DNA of 29,008 nt from Candidatus Abyssobacteria bacterium SURF_5 (lineage in GTDB: Bacteria; Abyssobacteria; SURF-5). Shown here in pieces: positions 17,141-24,025 of the stretch (its first letter is position 1; each line of letters starts with the position of its first letter). Where the stretch lies: positions 1-29,008 of the forward strand of contig QZKU01000028.1 in assembly GCA_003598085.1 (NCBI GenBank), given 5' to 3'. Position numbers and translations under genes: made by a program. The notes below the pieces were generated by a model. That model did no database searches. It had not been told where the DNA came from and worked only from the letters and a program-made list of their open reading frames with translations.

Positions 17141-17169
17141 AGTATACTTCGTCAATCGCGATTTGTCAA
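17141..17169 (-). promoter_or_regulatory. Sigma70-type promoter of the B12-radical SAM gene
   Basis: On the minus strand a perfect TTGACA (17169-17164) and TATACT (17146-17141) are separated by 17 bases. Transcription would begin near 17134, about 60 bases before the GTG start. Confidence 0.75.
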
Positions 17170-17200
17170 GATGAAAAGGCGAAAAAGTCGAGAATGTCTA

Positions 17201-17229
17201 TTGACATGTTGGAGTATTGGCGTTATAAT
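17201..17229 (+). promoter_or_regulatory. Consensus sigma70 promoter of the TetR gene
   Basis: TTGACA (17201-17206) and TATAAT (17224-17229) are both perfect and spaced by 17 bases. Such a strong promoter next to an operator is what one expects for a tightly repressed, autoregulated gene. Confidence 0.85.
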
Positions 17230-17245
17230 GTGAATAGATATTCAC
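17230..17245. promoter_or_regulatory. TetR operator copy 1
   Basis: GTGAATAGATATTCAC has perfect 7-base arms around a 2-base centre and begins immediately after the -10 hexamer, covering the expected transcription start. The same arms recur at 18558-18573. Binding by the adjacent TetR protein is inferred from position and repetition. Confidence 0.8.
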
Positions 17246-17264
17246 ATCATGAGGTAAGCCTTCT

Positions 17265-17870
17265 ATGGCATCCGAAAAACTGAAAACAGAAATCAGGCGC
17301 GAGCAGATAGCCGAGGCCGCACTCGGCGTGATCGCCATGCACGGGATCAAAGGATTAAATGTCGCGCGTATTGCCCGCCGAATCGGCTTGGTACCCTCGG
17401 CGCTTTACCGGCACTTTCGAGGAAAAGACGAAGTACTTGACGCCGTCCTTGCCATGATCGAGCAGCGCCTGCTGGAGAATGTGGACGTTGCGCGGCGCGA
17501 GCAGCCCAGCGCGCCCGAGCGCCTGCAGCTTCTCCTGCGACTGCACATCAAGTTCATCCGCGAGAACCAGGGCGTGTTGCGGGTGATCTTTTCCGAGGAC
17601 CTGTTTGGTGGGAAACCTGCCCGCAAAGCCCGGGTGTACGGGATGATTCGCCGGTATCTGCACAAGATTGAGGAAATCGTGCGCGAGGGGCAGGCGCAAA
17701 ATGTTTTTCGTTCGGAGCTGAATCCGGAAACCGTTTCAATCATGTTCCTGGGGCTGATTCAGCCGGCGGCGATCCTGTGGAACATGAGCGACGGAGAGTT
17801 CGATGTGACGCGACATTCAGAAAAAGCGTGGAATATCTTCAGCGAAATGATAGTCCGGACGGGCCGGTAG
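17265..17870 (+). CDS. TetR/AcrR-family repressor of the efflux operon (CecR-like position)
   Basis: A 201-residue TetR-family regulator. The N-terminal helix-turn-helix (about residues 10-55) reads IAEAALGVIAMHGIKGLNV followed by ARIARRIGLVPSALYRHFRGKDEVLDAV, matching the family pattern, with a helical ligand-binding domain after it. It sits 20 bases downstream of a palindrome overlapping its own promoter, so autorepression is likely. It begins the same gene order as the E. coli cecR-ybhGFSR efflux locus. The matching palindrome before the adaptor gene implies direct control of the exporter. The inducing ligand is unknown. The DUF6448 gene follows after 29 bases. Confidence 0.9.
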   Translation: MASEKLKTEIRREQIAEAALGVIAMHGIKGLNVARIARRIGLVPSALYRHFRGKDEVLDAVLAMIEQRLLENVDVARREQPSAPERLQLLLRLHIKFIRENQGVLRVIFSEDLFGGKPARKARVYGMIRRYLHKIEEIVREGQAQNVFRSELNPETVSIMFLGLIQPAAILWNMSDGEFDVTRHSEKAWNIFSEMIVRTGR

Positions 17871-17899
17871 GGCCGCGGCCCTGCAAAAGGAGGAAAAAA

Positions 17900-18514
17900 A
17901 TGAAACCGCTACAAATTGTCTATGTGAGTCTTCTCGCAGCCGGTCTTCTTTTCATCCGCTCAAGCATCGGGTTTGCTCATTGCGACACGATGGATGGCCC
18001 CGTGGTAATTGATGCTCAAGCGGCGCTGCAGAAGGGCGACGTGACGCCGGTGCTGAAATGGGTGGCGCCGGAACAGGAATCTGAAATCAGGGGGGCCTTT
18101 CAACAGACGCTTGCCGTGCGGGAACTTTCCCCCCAAGCGCGCGATCTCGCCGATAGGTATTTTTTCGAGACCCTGGTGCGGGTCCACCGTGCGAGCGAGG
18201 GAGAGCCGTATACCGGCCTTAAACCGGCAGGACAGGAACTCGAGCCTGCCGTCGCCGCAGCCGACCGCGCGCTGGAAACAGGAGAAGTTGACGGTTTGTT
18301 GAACATGGTACAGCGGGATTCGGCCGAGGGCATTCGTCACCGATTCCATCGCGATCATGAGGCGAAGCAGCATGCGGGCGAGAGCGTTGCCGCAGGAAGA
18401 GAATATGTAAAGGCATATGTGGAATTCGTTCATTACGCCGAACGCCTTCATAACGATGCGACTGCAGCGGCCCATCATGTGGCGGCGCCCAAGGATCGCG
18501 GCCACGCTCATTGA
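17900..18514 (+). CDS. Exported His-rich DUF6448-type protein
   Basis: A 204-residue protein with an N-terminal hydrophobic signal (about residues 1-26, ending SSIGFA) and a mature end beginning HCDTMDGPVV, the hallmark of the DUF6448 family. No function is established for the family. The predicted mature protein is helical and rich in histidine (RHRFHRDHE, HYAERLH, AAHHVAAPKDRGHAH at the C-terminus), which suggests metal binding in the periplasm, an inference only. The start is well defined: AAAGGAGG lies 7 bases before the ATG. It lies between the TetR gene and the exporter genes, 29 bases after the former, and is probably co-transcribed with the regulator. Confidence 0.8.
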   Translation: MKPLQIVYVSLLAAGLLFIRSSIGFAHCDTMDGPVVIDAQAALQKGDVTPVLKWVAPEQESEIRGAFQQTLAVRELSPQARDLADRYFFETLVRVHRASEGEPYTGLKPAGQELEPAVAAADRALETGEVDGLLNMVQRDSAEGIRHRFHRDHEAKQHAGESVAAGREYVKAYVEFVHYAERLHNDATAAAHHVAAPKDRGHAH

Positions 18515-18557
18515 ACGCTCCAGATTTCTTAAACCGGTTTTGGTTTTTGGTTAAGAA

Positions 18558-18573
18558 GTGAATATGTATTCAC
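18558..18573. promoter_or_regulatory. TetR operator copy 2, before the adaptor gene
   Basis: GTGAATATGTATTCAC carries exactly the same 7-base arms as the site at 17230-17245, differing only in the two central bases. It ends 11 bases before the adaptor ATG. A weak TTGGTT (18540-18545)/TATGTA (18563-18568) pair with 17-base spacing overlaps it, so it may control an internal promoter. Confidence 0.78.
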
Positions 18574-18584
18574 AAGAGGGACCC

Positions 18585-19739
18585 ATGAGAACGAAGAAAA
18601 TAAGAGTGCTGATATTGCTGGTGCTGGTGTCAATTGGCTCCGTCGTTGCCATCAGCTTTATCCCGTTTCGGGAAGAAGAAGAGAATGCGATCCGAATTTC
18701 GGGAAATATAGAGGCGACCGACATAGCCGCAAGCTTCAAAATAGCGGGTCGTCTTGAAGAGCGCCTGGTGTCCGAGGGGGAGATGATTGGACGGGATCAA
18801 CCGGTGGCTCGCCTCGAGCAAACGGAGTTGTTGCAGGAGGCGGCCATGTACAGGGCTGAACTAGCCTCCGCGCGAGCCGCTCTTGCCGAACTTGAAGCCG
18901 GTTCTCGTCCGGAAGAGATAGCAAAGGCGGAAGCCGCCGTTAACAAGGCTGAGGCAAATCTGGCCGCGTTGATTGCCGGATCACGGAGGCAGGAGATAGC
19001 CGCGGCGCGGGCAGTCGTGGATCGCGCCCGCGCCGAGGCGGCTCGCCTTAAATCGGATTTCGCTCGCCAGGAATACCTTTATGAGAATGGCATCTCTTCG
19101 GATAGAGAGTTTGACGCTGCCAAAACCGCATACGAGATGGCCGAAGCCCGGGTTAAGGAAAGCGTCGAGCAGATGCAGCTTGTTGAAGAAGGGCCGCGGC
19201 AGGAGGAGATCGATGCGGCGCAGGCAGCCCTTGTTGAAGCCCGCGAGCAGTACAACCTGGTAAAGAAAGGGCCGCGAATCGAAGTGATCGAGCAGGCGCG
19301 CGCTCGCGTCGAGCGGGCGGAGCAGGCTTTTGCCATAAGGGAAACGAAGCTGGCCTACACAAATCTACGCTCGCCTCTCACCGGAATTGTCCTTTCGGAG
19401 CAGGCCGAACCAGGCGAGTACGTGAACGCGGGATCGCCGATCATCGTCGTGGGCGATCTGGAGAACGTTTGGCTTCGCGGATACGTCAATGAAACCGATC
19501 TGGGAAGGGTAAAGCCGGGACAATCGGTTCGGGTGACCGCCGATACGTATCCAGGCAAAGTATATAATGGCACGATTTCCTTTATCTCTTCCGAGGCAGA
19601 GTTCACTCCGAAAAACATTCAGACCCAGGAGCAGCGCGTCAAGCTTGTTTATCGGGTAAAGATTGATATCTCGAACCCTCGACTCGAGTTGAAGCCGGGA
19701 ATGCCCGCAGACGCGCAAATTCTGCTGGGCGGAGCGTAA
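18585..19739 (+). CDS. HlyD-family membrane-fusion (adaptor) protein, YbhG-like
   Basis: A 384-residue periplasmic adaptor with a single N-terminal membrane anchor (about residues 7-26), a split lipoyl domain (IAASFKIAGRLEERLVSEGE... and LRSPLTGIVLSEQAEPGEYV), a long alpha-helical hairpin and a beta-barrel region. The hairpin contains four related GxRxxEIxxA units (AGSRPEEIAKAEAAV, AGSRRQEIAAARAVV, GPRQEEIDAAQAAL, GPRIEVIEQARARV), typical of this adaptor branch. ATG 18585 is preferred because AGAGGG lies 4-5 bases upstream; an in-frame GTG at 18558 would place the operator inside the gene. The protein would link the ABC-2 permeases to an outer-membrane channel, for which no gene is in the window. 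Confidence 0.92.
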   Translation: MRTKKIRVLILLVLVSIGSVVAISFIPFREEEENAIRISGNIEATDIAASFKIAGRLEERLVSEGEMIGRDQPVARLEQTELLQEAAMYRAELASARAALAELEAGSRPEEIAKAEAAVNKAEANLAALIAGSRRQEIAAARAVVDRARAEAARLKSDFARQEYLYENGISSDREFDAAKTAYEMAEARVKESVEQMQLVEEGPRQEEIDAAQAALVEAREQYNLVKKGPRIEVIEQARARVERAEQAFAIRETKLAYTNLRSPLTGIVLSEQAEPGEYVNAGSPIIVVGDLENVWLRGYVNETDLGRVKPGQSVRVTADTYPGKVYNGTISFISSEAEFTPKNIQTQEQRVKLVYRVKIDISNPRLELKPGMPADAQILLGGA

Positions 19740-19742
19740 CGG

Positions 19743-20675
19743 ATGGAAACGATTAAAGTGCAATCGCTCAGCAAAAAATTCAACGGCAACCCCGCCGTCC
19801 AAGGCCTTACATTTTCGGTTGAAGAAGGTGAACTGTTCGGGCTCGTCGGTCCGGACGGCGCGGGCAAAACGACAACTTTGCGGATGCTGGCGTCGATCCT
19901 CGATCCGACTTCCGGCGACGCGTGGGTCGGCGGTTTTCACGTAACTGAAGAAGCGGAGCGGATCAAAGAGATTATCGGATATATGGGGCAGCGCTTTGAT
20001 TTGTATCCGGACCTGACCGTGATGGAAAACATCACCTTTTACGCCGATATCTACGAGGTGCCCCGCAGAGAGCGCAAGCAGAAGATTGAGCGGTTGCTTG
20101 CATTCAGCAATCTCGGGCCGTTTACGAAGAGGCTGGCGGGGAATCTGTCCGGAGGCATGAAGCAGAAGCTCGGGCTCGCCTGCTCGCTCGTGCATACTCC
20201 GAAAGTGCTTTTTCTCGATGAACCCACAAACGGAGTTGATCCGGTCTCGCGGCGCGACTTCTGGCGCATCCTGTACCAGTTGCGGAAGGAGGGCGTCACG
20301 ATTCTGGTTTCGACCGCATACCTGGACGAGGCGGAACGCTGCAACCGGCTGGTCCTCATGCATCAGGGGCAAAGCGTGGCCTCCGGTTCGCCTGACGAAC
20401 TGAAAAGACTTGTTCAGGGCGATTTCGTCGAGATTCGGGCGCCGCAGCCGCGCGTCGCGGCGCAAGTGCTCAGACGGGATGGGGGTATGGGAATGGTCGA
20501 GTTGTTTGGCGAGCGCATTCATCTGCTTGCCGACGATTTCGAATCGGCGGCGACGCACGCACGCACGGTCCTCGATAAACATGGAATAGCGACAGACGAA
20601 ATTTTTCGCGTCGAGCCGTCGTTGGAAGACGTGTTCGTCACCATCCTTGCGGGGAAGCGGGTGAGTGATAGGTGA
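19743..20675 (+). CDS. ABC transporter ATPase 1 (YbhF N-half-like)
   Basis: A 310-residue ABC ATPase. Walker A is GPDGAGKTT (about 36-44), the Q-loop glutamine is Gln83, the signature is LSGGMKQK (135-142) and Walker B is VLFLDEPTNGVD (155-166). The switch-loop histidine is replaced by Ala192 (STAYLDEAE), while the partner ATPase keeps STHYMDEAE-like His197. GPDGAGK in place of GPNGAGK resembles the first half of the fused E. coli YbhF. The gene starts 3 bases after the adaptor stop and overlaps the next gene by four bases (GTGA), so the products are probably made together as a heterodimer. The C-terminal region (about 215-310) is the usual accessory domain of drug-exporter ATPases. Confidence 0.93.
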   Translation: METIKVQSLSKKFNGNPAVQGLTFSVEEGELFGLVGPDGAGKTTTLRMLASILDPTSGDAWVGGFHVTEEAERIKEIIGYMGQRFDLYPDLTVMENITFYADIYEVPRRERKQKIERLLAFSNLGPFTKRLAGNLSGGMKQKLGLACSLVHTPKVLFLDEPTNGVDPVSRRDFWRILYQLRKEGVTILVSTAYLDEAERCNRLVLMHQGQSVASGSPDELKRLVQGDFVEIRAPQPRVAAQVLRRDGGMGMVELFGERIHLLADDFESAATHARTVLDKHGIATDEIFRVEPSLEDVFVTILAGKRVSDR

Positions 20676-21643
20676 ACGGGAGAAGCGATATAGCCGTCCG
20701 GGTGAAGGATTTGCAAAAAAGATTCGGCGATTTCACCGCCGTCAACCGGATCAGTTTCGACGTTAGGGAAGGTGAGATCTTCGGATTTCTCGGGCCGAAT
20801 GGGGCCGGAAAATCCACTACCATAAAAATACTCACCGGCATCCTGAAAGCAACGGGCGGAGAGGGGACTGTCGCCGGCCTCGACATTTTCACTCAGAGAG
20901 CACTCATCAAGTCGCACATCGGTTACATGAGCCAGAAATTCTCGCTCTATGAGGATCTTACGGTGGAGGAGAATATCGACTTTTACAGCGGCGTCTACAA
21001 AATCCCTCCGGCAAAGAAGAAGGCGCGCAAGGAATGGGTGATCGAGATGGCGGGGCTTGCTCGACATCGCAACAGCAGAACCGGCGTGCTCTCAGGCGGC
21101 TGGAAACAGCGGCTGGCATTGGGCTGCGCCATCCTGCATGAACCACCAATCCTGTTTCTTGACGAGCCAACCTCGGGCGTTGACCCAATCAGCCGCCGCC
21201 GGTTCTGGGACCTGATATACGACCTCTCAGAGAAGCGCGTCACGGTCTTCGTAACCACTCATTACATGGATGAAGCCGAATACTGCAATCGATTGGCGCT
21301 TATTTATCGCGGTGAGATCATCGCTTCCGGCTCGCCCGGCGAACTCAAACGGAACTATATGAACGGCGACGTGCTCGATCTGTCGTGCGATCAGCCGCAG
21401 GAAGCGCTCTCCGTGCTCGAGAAAGCACCTTCCATAAAAGAAGCCGCTCTGTTCGGGGGAGGCATTCATATCGTTGCGGATAACGGTGAAGCCGCAGCCG
21501 CGGATATCCGCAAGCGCCTCGCGCAGTCCGGCTTTACCGTCAGACGGATTGAGAAGATTTCGCCCTCGCTCGAGGACGTGTTTGTTTCTCTCATTGAAGC
21601 CGGCGCACGCAGCGCCCCGCCTCAGCAGGAGGTTGGCAGATGA
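20672..21643 (+). CDS. ABC transporter ATPase 2 (YbhF C-half-like)
   Basis: A 323-residue ABC ATPase with all catalytic motifs intact: Walker A GPNGAGKST (41-49), Gln88, signature LSGGWKQRL (140-148), Walker B ILFLDEPTSGVD (160-171) and switch His197 in TTHYMDEAE. It starts with GTG in a GTGA overlap with the preceding gene and ends in an ATGA overlap with the first permease. It likely pairs with the degenerate ATPase 1 to power the two permeases. In E. coli YbhF these two ATPases are one polypeptide. Confidence 0.93.
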   Translation: MNGRSDIAVRVKDLQKRFGDFTAVNRISFDVREGEIFGFLGPNGAGKSTTIKILTGILKATGGEGTVAGLDIFTQRALIKSHIGYMSQKFSLYEDLTVEENIDFYSGVYKIPPAKKKARKEWVIEMAGLARHRNSRTGVLSGGWKQRLALGCAILHEPPILFLDEPTSGVDPISRRRFWDLIYDLSEKRVTVFVTTHYMDEAEYCNRLALIYRGEIIASGSPGELKRNYMNGDVLDLSCDQPQEALSVLEKAPSIKEAALFGGGIHIVADNGEAAAADIRKRLAQSGFTVRRIEKISPSLEDVFVSLIEAGARSAPPQQEVGR

Positions 21644-22770
21644 GAACGATGAGAGTCGCCGCGATAGCCAGAAAAGAATTCATCCATGTTATCCGCGATC
21701 CGAGGAGCCTCGCGATGGGAATAGCGATTCCTATGCTGCTGATCGTGCTTTTCGGATACGCGCTCACCCTTGACGTTGATAACGTGCCGATGGTCGTTTG
21801 GGATCAGGACTCAACGCATAGCAGTCGAGAGCTTGTCAGCAGATTCCAGGGCTCGCGCTATTTCTCGATCAGAGACTATATCGATGACTATGCCGAACTC
21901 GAGCGGTACATTGATTCCGGAAAAGCGGGGATCGTGCTTGTGATCCCGCCCGGTTTCTCGATCGGGATCGAGAGCGGCCGCCAAACCTCGGTTCAGCTTA
22001 TCGTTGACGGGAGCGACTCGAACACCGCAACCATAGTCATCGGCTACGCCGATGCCGTTCTGTTCGATTATGGAGGCGATGTGGCCGCCGCCTTCTCTGA
22101 ATTCGGTGGAAGAAAAATCGCTCCTCCTGTTGATTTCAGGCCGCGTGCCTGGTACAACCCCGATCTGGAATCGAGAAATTACATTATCCCGGGGCTGATC
22201 GCGGTCATTATGATGGTAATCGCCGCCCTCATGACATCGCTGACCATTGCAAGGGAATGGGAGCGCGGCAGCATGGAGCGCCTAATCTCGACTCCCGTGA
22301 GGACCGAGGAGTTGATTCTCGGCAAATTGATTCCTTATTTTTCGATCGGGATGCTGGATGTTGCGCTGGCAGTCTTGATGGGCGAGTTCCTGTTCCAGGT
22401 CCCGTTGCGCGGCACGGCGGCTTTCGTTTTCTTGATGGCGGCGATTTTCCTTGCGGGCGCTCTGGGTCTGGGGATGCTTATCAGCATCGTTACAAAAAGT
22501 CAGCTATTGGCCAGTCAGCTTGCGATGGTGCTCACCTTCCTGCCCTCGTTCCTGCTGTCCGGCTTCATGTACGCAATCAGCAACATGCCGGTGGCGGTTC
22601 AAATCATCACCCACCTGGTTCCCGCCCGCTACTTCGTCAGCCTCTTGAAAGGCATTTACCTGAAGGGAATCGGCCTCGAGATTCTCTGGCTCCAGGCTGC
22701 CCTGCTCTTGCTCTTCGGGATCGGCATTCTTGCCCTCGGCAAACTAAAGTTGAAAAAGAAACTGGGGTAG
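21640..22770 (+). CDS. ABC-2 permease 1 (YbhS-like)
   Basis: A 376-residue ABC-2-type permease. One N-terminal membrane helix (about 25-45; AMGIAIPMLLIVLFGYAL) is followed by a large extracytoplasmic domain (about 50-175; containing VQLIVDGSDSNTA) and five C-terminal membrane helices. KEFIHVIRDPRSLAM at the N-terminus and EWERGSMERLISTPVRTEELILGKLIPY are family hallmarks. It overlaps ATPase 2 by four bases and is followed after 4 bases by the second permease, with which it likely forms a heterodimeric pore. Confidence 0.93.
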   Translation: MRTMRVAAIARKEFIHVIRDPRSLAMGIAIPMLLIVLFGYALTLDVDNVPMVVWDQDSTHSSRELVSRFQGSRYFSIRDYIDDYAELERYIDSGKAGIVLVIPPGFSIGIESGRQTSVQLIVDGSDSNTATIVIGYADAVLFDYGGDVAAAFSEFGGRKIAPPVDFRPRAWYNPDLESRNYIIPGLIAVIMMVIAALMTSLTIAREWERGSMERLISTPVRTEELILGKLIPYFSIGMLDVALAVLMGEFLFQVPLRGTAAFVFLMAAIFLAGALGLGMLISIVTKSQLLASQLAMVLTFLPSFLLSGFMYAISNMPVAVQIITHLVPARYFVSLLKGIYLKGIGLEILWLQAALLLLFGIGILALGKLKLKKKLG

Positions 22771-22774
22771 CGGC

Positions 22775-23896
22775 ATGACGTGGGAACGCATAAAGCATCT
22801 GGTCAAAAAGGAATTCATTCAGGTCTTCCGAGACCCGAGGATGAAGGGGGTCATTTTCCTCATGCCCATCATCCAGGTCCTCGTGTTCGGATATGCAGTA
22901 ACCACCGATCTTCGGGAGGCCAGGACCGCGGTGCTTGATTTCGACGACACCATAGCCAGCCGCGAGTATATCTCCAAGTTTGCCGAATCGCGCTACTTTG
23001 ACATCAGGTATGTACAGGATGAGCGCGAAATTCATCGATTAATGGACAGGGGAGGCGTGCAGGCCGCACTTGTCATCCGTCATGGATTTGAAAACGATGT
23101 TCGAGCCGCTCGCGCCGCTCCCGTTCAGTTCATCGTTGATGGGACTGATTCGAATACCGCCGGCATCCTGCTGGATTACAGCGCACGGATCACCCGCCGG
23201 TTCTCGGGTGAGGTCACCATGAACCGTCTTTCCCTGCGATCACAGCCGGCCTCTCCCATTGAGGTCGAGACAAGGGCATGGTTCAATGAGAACCTTGAAA
23301 GCCGCGCATTTTACGTGCCCGGTGTAATAGCGATCATCGTGATGTTGATCACACTGATGCTCACCAGCATGGCCATCGTGCGAGAGAAGGAGATCGGGAC
23401 AATGGAACAATTGCTTGTGACGCCGCTTTCGGCTCCGGAATTCATTATCGGCAAAATGCTCCCGTTCGCATTGATCGGGCTTGTCGATGTTTTGGCGGTG
23501 ACACTGGTAGCCGTGTTCTGGTTCGAGGTCCCCGTCCGCGGGAACCTGTTTCTGTTGTTGATATCCGCCGTGCTTTTTCTTCTCACAACGCTCGGCGTCG
23601 GCTTGTTTATCTCGACAGTAAGCGGCACCCAGCAGCAGGCAATGATGACGACGTTCTTCTTCTATTTTCCGGCTGTCCTGCTCTCCGGTTTTATGTTCCC
23701 TATCGCCAACATGCCCTTGCCGGTCCAATGGTTGACCTATATCAACCCCTTGCGCTATTTTCTCGTGATCATCCGCGGCATCTTTCTGAAGGGTGTCGGC
23801 ATCGACATCCTGTGGCCGCAGATGCTGGCTCTGGCGCTGCTCGGCGCCGGCATACTTGGACTCGCCGTTTATCGGTTTGGAAAAACAAGCTCGTGA
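22775..23896 (+). CDS. ABC-2 permease 2 (YbhR-like)
   Basis: A 373-residue ABC-2 permease of the same architecture as permease 1 and clearly related to it: VKKEFIQVFRDPRMKG, an extracytoplasmic domain with VQFIVDGTDSNTAGI, then REKEIGTMEQLLVTPLSAPEF and the C-terminal helix bundle with NPLRYFLVIIRGIFLKG. It starts 4 bases after permease 1 and ends the exporter operon; the following gene has its own promoter. The exported compound is unknown; YbhGFSR-type systems are linked to drug and cation tolerance. Confidence 0.93.
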   Translation: MTWERIKHLVKKEFIQVFRDPRMKGVIFLMPIIQVLVFGYAVTTDLREARTAVLDFDDTIASREYISKFAESRYFDIRYVQDEREIHRLMDRGGVQAALVIRHGFENDVRAARAAPVQFIVDGTDSNTAGILLDYSARITRRFSGEVTMNRLSLRSQPASPIEVETRAWFNENLESRAFYVPGVIAIIVMLITLMLTSMAIVREKEIGTMEQLLVTPLSAPEFIIGKMLPFALIGLVDVLAVTLVAVFWFEVPVRGNLFLLLISAVLFLLTTLGVGLFISTVSGTQQQAMMTTFFFYFPAVLLSGFMFPIANMPLPVQWLTYINPLRYFLVIIRGIFLKGVGIDILWPQMLALALLGAGILGLAVYRFGKTSS

Positions 23897-23947
23897 CGCT
23901 GCCGCAAATTCCTTCTGAAAACAGTAAACAGCGGTGAAAAAGCTAAA

Positions 23948-23976
23948 TTGACAAATATGCCCGCCTCTGCTATATT
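23948..23976 (+). promoter_or_regulatory. Sigma70-type promoter for the YihY-like gene
   Basis: TTGACA (23948-23953), 17 bases, TATATT (23971-23976). Transcription would begin near 23983. An AGGGGG (24011-24016) in the leader could serve as ribosome binding site for the next gene. Confidence 0.7.
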
Positions 23977-24025
23977 TTTGGGAATGGGAGCATTTAACTT
24001 GCACACTGGCAGGGGGTAACGCAAA

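Noticed and set aside
19365-20582. Long minus-strand open frame (405 codons) opposite the adaptor and ATPase 1 genes
   Set aside because: It lies antisense to two proteins with clear motifs. Its translation shows no domain and many Arg, His and Pro residues, as expected from a GC-rich antisense shadow.
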